A DNA stretch of 64,000 nucleotides. Origin: Chelatococcus sp. (GTDB lineage: Bacteria > Pseudomonadota > Alphaproteobacteria > Rhizobiales > Beijerinckiaceae). The stretch lies in NCBI GenBank assembly GCA_003248805.1, contig QFQY01000001.1, positions 109,874 through 173,873 of the forward strand, read 5' to 3'. Shown piece by piece: positions 24,860-32,041 of the stretch. Both the position numbers and the translations under genes were made by a program. How positions within the stretch are numbered: position 1 is the stretch's first letter; each line of letters starts with the position of its first letter. The notes beneath the pieces are model-generated. The model searched no databases. It was given only the letters and a program-made list of their open reading frames with translations, and had not been told where the DNA came from.

Positions 24860-26119
24860 ATGATCACCAAAACCCAAATCAAGGCGCTCTTTCCGAACGC
24901 GAAGTCGCCCCTTGTTTCGGTCATCGTGGACCATTGGGACGAGGCGGAAGCGATCGGCATCACGAAGCAGCGCCGCATCGCGGACTTCTTCGCGCAGATC
25001 GGGACCGAGACGGGTGGGCTGACCTCGGTTTCCGAGAGCTTGAACTACTCGGTCGATGCCCTGCTCAAGAAATTCGGTCGGCACCGGATCAGCGAGGCGG
25101 ACGCTCGACGGCTCGGGCGTCAAAAAAGCGAGAAGGCGCTCTCGATCGAGCGGCAGCGCGCCATCGCCAATACCCTCTATGGTGGCGAATGGGGTCGAAA
25201 GAACCTCGGCAACACGAAACCGAACGATGGCTGGGACATGCGCGGCGGCGGCATGTTGCAGACGACGGGGCGCGCTGGCTATGCCCGCATGGGCTTCGAG
25301 AACAACCCGGAGGCGCTGCGCGAGCCGCTGACTGCCTTCCGTACCGCCCTCCGCGAATGGGACAAGCGTGGCTGCAACGCCCGCGCCGATCGCGGCGACA
25401 CGAAGGGGAACCGGAAAGCGATCAACGGCGGCGCGATGGGGCTTGATGAATGCCTCGCTTTCCGCGCCAAGGCGATGACGATCTTTCCGCCCGACGCCCG
25501 GCCGGCGCGCGTCGCTGCGCTGATCTCGACCAACGTCGAGGAGGTCGAGGTAACCGACCCTATCGGCGCCGATCCGGCGCCTGACATCCCGGCCGAGGTC
25601 TTCACAGACGCGGACCGCGTCAAGCTCGCGCAGCAGTGGCTCCGCAATCTCAACTACATGCCGATCGGCGCGATCGACGGCGAGATCGGGGATCAGACCC
25701 GCGACGCGATCCGCTCCTATCGTGCTGCGAAAGGGCTCGCGCCTGGCGATTTCCTCGATTTCCAGTTGATGGGGACGTTGGCAACGGACACCGAGCCCCG
25801 GCCGATCTCGGAGCAGCGGGCCAACGCCAGCGCCGCCGATGTTCGCGCCAAAGCTCCGGAGGTGCGAGCCAACTTCCTCACGAAGGTATGGTCGGGCCTA
25901 TCCGCTGCGGGGGCCTTCCTCGTCACCTTCGGCGACGGCGTCGTGTCGAACCTCTCGGGTGCGAAGGGCTACGTCGAGCCGGTCAAGGAGTTCTTCGGCG
26001 ATGTCCCCGCTTGGGGATGGTCGCTCATCGTCTTCGCCGTCGCGGTGGTGATCTTCCGTGCCTCAGCGGCCGGCGAGAAGGCAGGCATCGCGGCAGTTCA
26101 GACCGGTGCGCGGCGATGA
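24860..26119 (+). CDS. Endolysin: GH19-type muramidase with peptidoglycan-binding domain and membrane tail
   Basis: A 419-residue protein in three parts. Residues 1-215 match GH19 chitinase-like phage lysozymes (RIADFFAQIGTETGGLTSVSESLNYS with Glu50 and Glu59 as likely acid residues; MRGGGMLQTTGRAGY; NGGAMGLDECLAFR). Residues 250-300 form a PG_binding_1 repeat (VKLAQQWLRNLNYMPIGAIDGEIGDQTRDAIRSYR). Residues 340-400 carry two hydrophobic stretches (LSAAGAFLVTFGDGVV and WGWSLIVFAVAVVIF), so it may be membrane-tethered. It overlaps the next ATG (ATGA). Confidence 0.88.
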   Translation: MITKTQIKALFPNAKSPLVSVIVDHWDEAEAIGITKQRRIADFFAQIGTETGGLTSVSESLNYSVDALLKKFGRHRISEADARRLGRQKSEKALSIERQRAIANTLYGGEWGRKNLGNTKPNDGWDMRGGGMLQTTGRAGYARMGFENNPEALREPLTAFRTALREWDKRGCNARADRGDTKGNRKAINGGAMGLDECLAFRAKAMTIFPPDARPARVAALISTNVEEVEVTDPIGADPAPDIPAEVFTDADRVKLAQQWLRNLNYMPIGAIDGEIGDQTRDAIRSYRAAKGLAPGDFLDFQLMGTLATDTEPRPISEQRANASAADVRAKAPEVRANFLTKVWSGLSAAGAFLVTFGDGVVSNLSGAKGYVEPVKEFFGDVPAWGWSLIVFAVAVVIFRASAAGEKAGIAAVQTGARR

Positions 26120-26472
26120 AGATCGGCGTCCTTCGCGTGATCGCGGGCGGTCGCGTCGCATTCCGGTGTCCCGGCTGCAACGAGCTTCATCAAATCCGTG
26201 TCGAGGGCGATGATCGTCCGCGTTGGAGCTTCAACGGGGACTATGATCGACCGACCTTCACGCCTTCGGTGCTCGTGACCGGATCGCAGGTCGAACTCGA
26301 TGAAAAGGGCGAGTGGACCGGAGAGTGGGTCTTGGGACCGGACGGTAAGCCGCTCCCGCTGGTCTGCCACTCGTTCGTGACTGGCGGGCAGATCGAGTTC
26401 CTTGGCGACTGTACCCACGCGCTTGCTGGGCAAACCGTTCCGCTCCGCGATCCAGACGAGGTGCCGACGTGA
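26116..26472 (+). CDS. DUF6527 family protein
   Basis: A 118-residue protein starting at ATG 26116 on the endolysin stop. Conserved features: FRCPGCNELHQI (metal-binding CxxC..H), RWSFNGDYDRPTFTPSVLV, then CHSFVTGGQIEFLGDCTHALAGQTV. This is the DUF6527 pattern found in many phage lysis regions (often mislabelled ammonia monooxygenase). The two Cys pairs and His suggest a zinc site. The open frame continues upstream to 25636 but that part is antisense-like shadow. Function unknown. Confidence 0.78.
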   Translation: MKIGVLRVIAGGRVAFRCPGCNELHQIRVEGDDRPRWSFNGDYDRPTFTPSVLVTGSQVELDEKGEWTGEWVLGPDGKPLPLVCHSFVTGGQIEFLGDCTHALAGQTVPLRDPDEVPT

Positions 26473-26831
26473 TCGCCGCTGCGCTGCCGTGGCTCATGGA
26501 AAAGCTCGGGGGTCGGGGCGTGTCGATCGCCCTCGCCTTTGCCGCCGGCATGGCGGCCCTGATCGCCGCCTATCAGATGGGCGGCAACGCAGAGCGCAAG
26601 CGGGGCGAGGCCGCCACGCTGCGCGCGCAGGTCGCCGTGCTCAAGCGCGACGCGAAGATCGCCAAGGATGCCGCCGACGTCGCCCGCAAGATCGCGGAAG
26701 CGAGCGAGATTGCGGCTTCTGGCAATGCGGAGAAGGTCCATGCCCTCGAAGAGGAACTCAAGCGCCGGCCTCCGGCTGATCGCGGCGGGCTTAGTCCTGG
26801 CGATGCTCGGCGGCTGCGCGACATCCGGTAG
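26469..26831 (+). CDS. Rz: i-spanin (Rz-like)
   Basis: GTG 26469 overlaps the previous stop. The 120-residue product has a single N-terminal membrane segment (GVSIALAFAAGMAALIAAYQM, residues 16-36) and a long charged helix (residues 40-105, ..LRAQVAVLKRDAKIAKDAADVARKIAEASE), the standard architecture of inner-membrane spanins. Its last third overlaps the o-spanin gene in another frame, as in lambda. Confidence 0.85.
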   Translation: MIAAALPWLMEKLGGRGVSIALAFAAGMAALIAAYQMGGNAERKRGEAATLRAQVAVLKRDAKIAKDAADVARKIAEASEIAASGNAEKVHALEEELKRRPPADRGGLSPGDARRLRDIR

Positions 26832-27030
26832 CGTTCCCCTCGATCGAGACCTACCGGAGGAGCCGAGCTTCGTTCGGCCGGTCGAGGTCGCGGACCCGCA
26901 GCCGGGCGATGCATGTCTATCGATCGCAGCGCGCGAGCGCGCCGGCAGGGTTCAAGCCAATCGGGTGATCGGAGGGTTCCGCCAGTGGTATCGGTCGCTG
27001 CGGATGCAATTCGCGGGGGCTAAACCATGA
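26740..27030 (+). CDS. Rz1: o-spanin lipoprotein (Rz1-like), embedded in Rz
   Basis: ATG 26740 lies within Rz in the +1 frame with GGAGAAGG just upstream. The 96-residue product has a signal LIAAGLVLAMLGGC with lipobox LGGC at about residue 25, then a Pro-containing periplasmic part (LPEEPSFVRPVEVADPQPGDAC). It joins Rz to fuse the membranes at the end of lysis. The stop overlaps the next ATG by 4 bp. Confidence 0.85.
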   Translation: MPSKRNSSAGLRLIAAGLVLAMLGGCATSGSVPLDRDLPEEPSFVRPVEVADPQPGDACLSIAARERAGRVQANRVIGGFRQWYRSLRMQFAGAKP

Positions 27031-27488
27031 TCGTCCGGGTCTTCGACGGCGTTGCGAAGCACTTCCCTGCGCGCCGATCCGAATGGATGGGCGCGGTGAT
27101 GATGTTCGGTTGGGGACGCTTCGTCGCAAACGACGGCGATCTTTTCGATAAGGCCGTCGCCTATCAACACATGGCGCGGATGGCAGACGAGGCGACATGG
27201 GCCTATTGGGCGACGGCGATCGGGCTCATCCGTCTTGCCGCCCTCTTGATCAATGGGTCGTTTCACGATCGCTGGTACTCGAAATACTCGCCGCATGTGC
27301 GCGGCGTGATGTCCTTCTTTGCCTGCTTCCTCTGGTGCCAGCTATCGCTTGGCCTCTTCGGCAGCGGAACCCTGCCCCCCGCCTTGGCGATTTACCCGGT
27401 CTTGGCCGTCAACGATCTCTTGAATGTCTTCTCCGCAGCGAGGGACGCGGGAAAATCTGTGAAGGCCGCCGCGAATGAGCCCAACTGA
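27027..27488 (+). CDS. Multi-pass membrane protein, holin candidate
   Basis: A 153-residue protein overlapping Rz1 by 4 bp. Three hydrophobic segments: about residues 56-77 (ATWAYWATAIGLIRLAALLI), 92-112 (VRGVMSFFACFLWCQLSLGLF) and 117-135 (LPPALAIYPVLAVNDLLNV). N-terminus MIVRVFDGVAKHFPARRSEW is polar. In a lysis cassette without another clear holin, this is the best class I holin candidate, although I do not recognise the family. Confidence 0.55.
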   Translation: MIVRVFDGVAKHFPARRSEWMGAVMMFGWGRFVANDGDLFDKAVAYQHMARMADEATWAYWATAIGLIRLAALLINGSFHDRWYSKYSPHVRGVMSFFACFLWCQLSLGLFGSGTLPPALAIYPVLAVNDLLNVFSAARDAGKSVKAAANEPN

Positions 27489-27879
27489 ACTGGCCGCTGC
27501 CGGCGCCGAGCGTTGGATCGTCAATATCGCATTTCTGCTTATGGCCGTGATCGGCGGATGGCAGTTCTACAAAAAGGGTCAGAAGGAAGTGCCCGAGCCC
27601 AAGGCTCGTGCCGAGATAGCGATCGGTGACGCTGCGATCCTCGACGCGAAGCCGTTGCGGGACGGTGTCAGCCATCTCGCCAGGGCCGCCGACGATATGA
27701 AGCGCGCCGCAGACGCGCTCGTGGGCATCTTCGAGATCATGAAGCACCGGCAGGAAGCCGACGAGATCGACGAGCGCGAGGAGCTGATGCGTCGCATCAT
27801 CCACCTTGAGGAGGTTGAGCGCTCGCTGCGCCGGACGCGCCCGCCCGCGTCACGAAGTAGGCGCAACCCCAAGACCTGA
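27475..27879 (+). CDS. Small membrane protein with coiled-coil tail
   Basis: A 134-residue protein overlapping the previous gene by 14 bp. One hydrophobic segment at residues 14-31 (WIVNIAFLLMAVIGGWQF) followed by a charged helical part (residues 75-118, HLARAADDMKRAADALVGIFEIMKHRQEADEIDEREELMRR). It could be a second holin/antiholin or an accessory factor of lysis. It is the last substantial gene of prophage 1. Confidence 0.55.
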   Translation: MSPTELAAAGAERWIVNIAFLLMAVIGGWQFYKKGQKEVPEPKARAEIAIGDAAILDAKPLRDGVSHLARAADDMKRAADALVGIFEIMKHRQEADEIDEREELMRRIIHLEEVERSLRRTRPPASRSRRNPKT

Positions 27880-27971
27880 TCCGAGCCCGTAGGCTCAGCG
27901 ACATCGCTTCGGCGATCGGGTCCGGCCGTTCCGGAGTAGAGCCCTCCTTGGGCGTTTTCCTCCCTAAACTC

Positions 27972-28010
27972 GCCTCGGCCGGAGTGATCCGCGCCGGGGC
28001 TTTTCGTTTC
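27972..28010 (+). terminator. Hairpin with T-run after the lysis genes
   Basis: GCCTCGGC (27972-27979) pairs with GCCGGGGC (27993-28000) with one G-U, 13-base loop, followed by TTTTCGTTT. A smaller hairpin GCCC-TCCTT-GGGC followed by GTTTTCC lies at 27941-27958. Together with the strong terminator at 28148 they close the late transcript of prophage 1. Confidence 0.55.
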
Positions 28011-28020
28011 AGGAGCCGCG

Positions 28021-28104
28021 ATGAACGATCGACGCAGCCTCTTCGCTGTCATCCTCGCTCGGTCGCGAACGCGCCGACTTCTGCCGCCCTCAGGCTTCTC
28101 GTGA
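28021..28104 (+). CDS. Mini-ORF of 27 aa, doubtful
   Basis: ATG 28021 is preceded by AGGAG at 28011-28015 (5-base spacer), a near perfect ribosome binding site. The product is MNDRRSLFAVILARSRTRRL.. ending PPSGFS. It could be a real small peptide or the cut-off start of a gene disrupted when the two prophages were joined. A frame at 27948-28139 covers the same DNA but has no site and odd composition. Confidence 0.25.
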   Translation: MNDRRSLFAVILARSRTRRLLPPSGFS

Positions 28105-28147
28105 AGGGCTGCGGCATCTCGAATTCTCAGGCTGCTTAGCGGCCTAT

Positions 28148-28184
28148 GCGCCCCGCCGGCTTCGTGCCGTGCGGGGCGCTTTTT
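28148..28184 (+). terminator. Strong terminator at the prophage 1/prophage 2 boundary
   Basis: GCGCCCCGC (28148-28156) pairs perfectly with GCGGGGCGC (28171-28179). Inside it CGGC pairs with GCCG over a TTCGT loop. TTTTTGTC follows. It terminates + strand transcription of prophage 1. The recombinase stop of prophage 2, read from the other strand, is only 20 bp further. The 325-bp stretch 27880-28204 therefore holds terminators, the mini-ORF and presumably the attachment junction. Confidence 0.85.
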
Positions 28185-28204
28185 GTCGTTTTCACGCCGA
28201 AAAT

Positions 28205-29866
28205 CTACGCCGCGAACCGCCCATAGACGAAAACAGAGGCGGCGGTTCCGGTCCTGTTCTCGATGGGGGGGGCACGGACAGAACGGCCTCCCGCTACCAT
28301 CTGCCCCCCCGACCGCGTCGTCGGGAAGTGGGCGCCTCCGATGAGGGCGGTCAGCTCGCCGATCACGTCGATAGCCGGTTCCTGGCCCGCCGGCGCCGGG
28401 TGGATCGTCACCGTCCTGATCAGGTCGCGCAGCGCTTCCTTCGCCTCGCCGCCATGGGTTTCGCCTTCCGCGATCGTCGCCTCGAGGCGTTCGATCGAGG
28501 CGAGGTAGCGTTTGACCGTGGCGGGGTGCAGCGCCACGACGCGGGGCGGTTCCTCGGCCGCTGCAAGCTCGGCCCGCAGGCGGTCGCGCTCGGCCTTCAG
28601 CGGCGGCAGCTCGCGCTCCAGCGCATCCTCCTCGATCAGCCCTTTGACATAGGCGCGATAGATGCGCTCGTGCTCGCGCTCGGCGGCGGCCAGCCGCTTC
28701 TCGATCTGCGCGCGGTTCGCGATGGTGCTGGCGGCCAGGCGCTGGCGTTCCTCGTTGTAGCTGCGGACATAGAGGGCGATCGCCTCGCGATCGGCCATGC
28801 GTTCGCGAAGCCCGCCGACGACGGCCTGCTCGACCCGGTCGAGATAGTAACTGCGCCGGTTGTCGCAACTGCCCGATTCGGTCGCGGTGGTGCAGCGGAT
28901 CCTGACGCGGCCGTGATCCCGGTCCTTCACCGACATGCCGCCGCCGCAGCCGCCGCAGCGCAGCAGGCCGGACAGGATATGCCGCGGCCGCGCGCGCTCG
29001 CGCGGGCCGTTGAGCCCCCTGCCCTCGCGCCTGATCCTGACGGCCTCGAAGGTTGCGGCATCGACGATGGCGAGATGCGGGACCGCCTTCTCCTGATGCT
29101 CGCCGGAGGCATTGACGCGCGAGATGCGCCGGCCCGTCGCCGGATCCTTGACCATCCGCACCCGGTTCCAGACCAGCCGGCCGGCATAGATCGGGTTGAG
29201 CAGCAGGCCATGGCCGCGGGTGCGGTTGCCGTTGATCGTGACGGCCGACCAGAAGCGCCCGCGCGGCGGCGGCACCCCTTCGTCGTTGAGGCGGCCCGCG
29301 ATGATGCGCGCCGAATCGCCCGCCAGATACTCCGCGAAGATGCGCCGGACGATCGCCGCCTCCTCCGCGACGATCGCGAGCTCGCCCGGGCGGCCCGGCA
29401 CGGGCTTGTAGCCATAGGCCCGGCCGCCGGCGCTGCGGCCATCCCTGACGACGCCGGAGAGGCCGCGCCGGACCTTCTGCGCCAGCCCCTTCAGGAACAA
29501 AGCGGACATCGTGCCCTTGAGCCCGATATGCATCTCGCTGATCTCGCCGTCGGCAACGGTGACGAGCTTCACCCCGGCGAATTGCGCGGTCTCGTACAGC
29601 CGGGCGATGTCGGCGAGGTTGCGCGAGAGCCGGTCGAGATCCTCGGTCAGGATGACGTCGAACTGGCCGGCGAGCGCCAGGCCGATCAGGCGCTGATAAT
29701 CCGGCCGGCCATGGATCGAGGCGCCGGAGGCGGCGCGATCGGCGAAGACATCGGCGACCGCAAGGCCCAGCTTGGCGGCATGGGACCGGCAGAGTGCGAC
29801 CTGGTCCTCGACCGAGCGATCACTCTGCAGGTCCGTCGAGAATCGTGCGTAGATCGCCGCGCGCAT
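28205..29866 (-). CDS. Large serine recombinase (integrase of prophage 2)
   Basis: A 553-residue enzyme. The resolvase domain starts RAAIYARFSTDLQSDRS with the catalytic Ser at residue 10 and contains LTEDLDRLSRN. The recombinase domain follows (GYKPVPGRPG.., ILSGLLRCGGC). A zinc ribbon CGGCGGGMSV..RIRCTTATESGSCDN lies near residues 305-345 and a coiled coil in the last 200 residues, as in phiC31-type integrases. ATG 29866 is chosen because the Ser motif then sits at the usual distance from the start and GAAGG lies 9-13 bases upstream. It is the last gene of the leftward early operon. Confidence 0.92.
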   Translation of the reverse strand: MRAAIYARFSTDLQSDRSVEDQVALCRSHAAKLGLAVADVFADRAASGASIHGRPDYQRLIGLALAGQFDVILTEDLDRLSRNLADIARLYETAQFAGVKLVTVADGEISEMHIGLKGTMSALFLKGLAQKVRRGLSGVVRDGRSAGGRAYGYKPVPGRPGELAIVAEEAAIVRRIFAEYLAGDSARIIAGRLNDEGVPPPRGRFWSAVTINGNRTRGHGLLLNPIYAGRLVWNRVRMVKDPATGRRISRVNASGEHQEKAVPHLAIVDAATFEAVRIRREGRGLNGPRERARPRHILSGLLRCGGCGGGMSVKDRDHGRVRIRCTTATESGSCDNRRSYYLDRVEQAVVGGLRERMADREAIALYVRSYNEERQRLAASTIANRAQIEKRLAAAEREHERIYRAYVKGLIEEDALERELPPLKAERDRLRAELAAAEEPPRVVALHPATVKRYLASIERLEATIAEGETHGGEAKEALRDLIRTVTIHPAPAGQEPAIDVIGELTALIGGAHFPTTRSGGQMVAGGRSVRAPPIENRTGTAASVFVYGRFAA

Positions 29867-30017
29867 GCGTCTCTGCCTTCGGTAGGGCGGCCGGTCTGGT
29901 GGTCTGGGCCGCCGCGGCGGCATGATCGCGACGGGCCGCCTCGCGCGCAAGCGCCTCGATAAACCGGGCGAGGCCGGGATCGAGCGTGCTGCCGGCGCTG
30001 GCGGCGGCGCGGGGCAT
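29820..30017 (-). CDS. Small protein preceding the serine recombinase
   Basis: A 65-residue protein (MPRAAASAGSTLDPGLARFIEALAREAARRDHAAAAA.. ending RTILDGPAE) whose 3' end overlaps the recombinase start by 47 bp. Short proteins with the same LDPGLARFIEALAR..ARRD pattern precede serine recombinases in many alphaproteobacteria, so it may help excision or set recombinase expression. Function unknown. Its ATG overlaps the upstream stop (TGATG). Confidence 0.7.
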   Translation of the reverse strand: MPRAAASAGSTLDPGLARFIEALAREAARRDHAAAAAQTTRPAALPKAETHARGDLRTILDGPAE

Positions 30018-30433
30018 CAGGCAACCGCCTCGCAGATGGGCCGGTTCGCCAGCTCGAGCAGCACGTCGGCATGGCAGGGTGCGCCGGGCTTGCACCAGCA
30101 GGCGAGGTTCATGCCGCGCAGGGATTTGATGATATCGGCAGCGGTCGGAACCGGCTGATTGAGCCGATGATGATGATGCCCTGGACGCATCAGATCGTCA
30201 CGGAAGAGACAGACCGCCTCGGCAGTCGCGACCTCGAATGTCCGAAACGGCCCCCAGTGGCATGGGACTGCGCTGACCATCCAGGCGGGGCCATCGCGCC
30301 AGACGACATAAGGATTCCCCCATGCTCCCGGCCGCGTCACCTTGATCGCCGGCAGGCCGTTGGTGGCGCGCGAGAGCGCCTGCAGGTCGAAGCCCTTGCG
30401 GCGCGAGAGCTGGAGGCGGACGGGCGTCACCAT
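30017..30433 (-). CDS. DUF4326 domain protein
   Basis: A 138-residue protein. IKVTRPGAWGNPYVVW near residues 30-45 and AEAVCLFRDDLMRP followed by ACWCKPGAPCHADVLLELAN form the DUF4326 pattern (tRP..wGNPf.v......a...y...l....L.gK.LaCwC.p..CHadvL). Family members are common in phages and have no proven activity. The Cys/His residues (CWC..CH) may bind a metal. Start ATG 30433 overlaps the upstream stop (TAATG). Confidence 0.83.
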   Translation of the reverse strand: MVTPVRLQLSRRKGFDLQALSRATNGLPAIKVTRPGAWGNPYVVWRDGPAWMVSAVPCHWGPFRTFEVATAEAVCLFRDDLMRPGHHHHRLNQPVPTAADIIKSLRGMNLACWCKPGAPCHADVLLELANRPICEAVA

Positions 30434-30906
30434 TACCGCCTCGGATAGGTCTCGACTTCGCCGGCGGCGACGTTTCGGCCGAGATCGGTCAGGGTGTAGC
30501 TGACCATGTCGCGGCTGCCGGAAAAGTTGCGAGGTGCCCGATGCATCGCAAAAAGCCCATGGTAATAGGCCGCCTTCGGCATCGGGTCGCCATCGTGCGT
30601 GTAGAAGTGATCGCGATAGCCGGCTTTGAGGCCCGTCCCGCCATAAGCGTGAACGATGCAATGCAGTACCTCGGGGTCGAGATGATCTGCTAACTTATGC
30701 CGGGCAGGCAAGATGATGTCGCTTTCTGGGGCGCGATGACAATAGCGGATCTCTGACAGTGCTTCCTTGAAGGTGCGATCCGACACATCACGGATGTTCC
30801 TGATGGTTTGAGCGCGCGCTTGCGAGATCGACCAAGCATAGACAATCGATTGAGACGAGATTCCACGATAGGCGATGCGCCACGCCTTGCGGATTCGGTC
30901 ACCCAT
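30433..30906 (-). CDS. Conserved early protein of unknown function
   Basis: A 157-residue protein from ATG 30906 (MGDRIRKAWRIAYRGISSQSIVY..). The C-terminal half is rich in His/Tyr/Asp (LDPEVLHCIVHAYGGTGLKAGYRDHFYTHDGDPMPKAAYYHGLF). The tail YTLTDLGRNVAAGEVETYP resembles a winged-helix end (..LT..GR..A). No family recognised. GC content is clearly below that of its neighbours, a sign of recent exchange. It overlaps the DUF5131 gene by 8 bp. Confidence 0.6.
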   Translation of the reverse strand: MGDRIRKAWRIAYRGISSQSIVYAWSISQARAQTIRNIRDVSDRTFKEALSEIRYCHRAPESDIILPARHKLADHLDPEVLHCIVHAYGGTGLKAGYRDHFYTHDGDPMPKAAYYHGLFAMHRAPRNFSGSRDMVSYTLTDLGRNVAAGEVETYPRR

Positions 30907-32041
30907 GACGCGCCTCCCGGGCTGAAGACGTGGATGCTCGGCACAAGGCCGAGCATGACGGCATGGCCTTGTGCTCGACGCCGTCGAGAAGGCGGCCGGC
31001 GCGTGTCTTGCCGACACGGCATGAAAATGCCGTCTCATCCCATTTCTTGACGGCGCTGCAGTTGCTCTCTTGAATTCGCCCCGGCCCGCAGCCCTTCCAC
31101 TCCCCCCATTGCTTGAAGAAAAAGGCCGTGCCGGCGGCGGCGCACTGGTCGCGGATGCTGCGCGCCCAGTCGGGATGCATCGGCCGGGCGTTCGGGCCGC
31201 TCTCGCCGCCGACGATGATCCAGTCGAGCTTCTCCATCATCGGCCCGTCGACGGAATCGGTGAAGACCTTGCCGTCATAGTCGGGATCGCTATCGCGATA
31301 GTGGATGTCGCCGCCATCGAGCGCAGAGTGATAATAGCCCTCGTCTTCAGGCGTCACGACCGGGGACGGCATACGCCGAAAATCGATCGGCCCCAGCAGC
31401 GGCTCGGCGCTGACGAAGCGGATCGCGGCCGGGGTCGCCAGCAGATCGGGGATGCGCTCGTCGGCGCGCTTCTGATCCTCGGTGCTGACGCCGAGCCAGA
31501 CGTTGCGGAGGGGGAATGTCGGTCTGATGATCGCATCCGGCCATCCTGCTCCCCGCATAGCAAGTCGCTGTTCATGGCGGCTGATGGGCAGCGAGCCAGG
31601 TGGGTTCGCGTCAGGCCAAACGATCTGCCAATCGCCAGCACGAGTGCCGAGGTAATCCCGCATCCGCCCGGCGCGCTTCGTCAGCACCTGAAAGGTATGC
31701 TGCGGGCAGAGCGCCATGACGGCGAAGACGCGGTCGATCCATGCGTCGGGCACGTCCTCGTGGAAGAGGTCGCCCATGCTGTTGACGAAATACGTCGTCG
31801 GCTTGCGGCGGCGCAGCGGCGCCAGCAATACGGATTCGGGCGCGAGCGCCATCCGGCCCGTCCAGACCGGGCCGGCCTTGCTCGGCTGTGTCAGCCCGGC
31901 ATAGTGCGGGGCGGTGCCCATGCGCTCCAGGCGATGGGCCATCGCCATGGCATAGCAGTGGGTGCAGCCGGGCGAGACGACCGAGCACCCCACGATGGGA
32001 TTCCAGCTCTGCTCCGTCCATTCGATCGCGGTCTTAGACAT
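30899..32041 (-). CDS. DUF5131 (phage Gp37/Gp68, three-Cys-motif) protein with repeat-derived C-terminus
   Basis: A 380-residue protein. The N-terminal SKTAIEWTEQSWNPIVGCSVVSPGCTHCYAMAMAHRLER has the C-x7-C-x2-CYA cluster of the three-Cys-motif family, thought to bind an iron-sulfur cluster. NVWLGVSTEDQKRADERIPDLLATPAAIRFVSAEPLLGPID and DWIIVGGESGPNARPMHPDW are also diagnostic. Family proteins normally end soon after KTRAGRLLDG..HKAMP. Here about 20 more residues (SCSALCRASTSSAREARHG) are encoded by a palindromic element at 30934-30956. Often found with a TcmP partner, which I do not see here. Confidence 0.88.
   Translation of the reverse strand: MSKTAIEWTEQSWNPIVGCSVVSPGCTHCYAMAMAHRLERMGTAPHYAGLTQPSKAGPVWTGRMALAPESVLLAPLRRRKPTTYFVNSMGDLFHEDVPDAWIDRVFAVMALCPQHTFQVLTKRAGRMRDYLGTRAGDWQIVWPDANPPGSLPISRHEQRLAMRGAGWPDAIIRPTFPLRNVWLGVSTEDQKRADERIPDLLATPAAIRFVSAEPLLGPIDFRRMPSPVVTPEDEGYYHSALDGGDIHYRDSDPDYDGKVFTDSVDGPMMEKLDWIIVGGESGPNARPMHPDWARSIRDQCAAAGTAFFFKQWGEWKGCGPGRIQESNCSAVKKWDETAFSCRVGKTRAGRLLDGVEHKAMPSCSALCRASTSSAREARHG
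30934..30956. repeat. Palindromic repeat element, copy A
   Basis: Perfect 9-bp inverted repeat ATGCTCGGC / GCCGAGCAT around ACAAG, followed by GACG. Copy B at 38379-38401 has the same layout (ATGCCCGG .. CCGGGCAT, then GACG). Elements of this form are widespread between genes in Rhizobiales. Here the copy is inside the 3' end of the DUF5131 gene and supplies its last codons. Confidence 0.7.

Noticed and set aside
26668..26739. Longer start for the Rz1 frame
   Set aside because: The 24 extra codons lie in Rz, have no site and would bury the lipoprotein signal. ATG 26740 with GGAGAAGG fits.
28021..28104. Attachment site core for the serine recombinase
   Set aside because: No second copy can be seen because the right end of prophage 2 is outside the window, so no core can be named.
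27948..28139. 63-codon frame at the prophage junction
   Set aside because: No ribosome binding site, overlaps two hairpins, and arginine/serine-rich composition.
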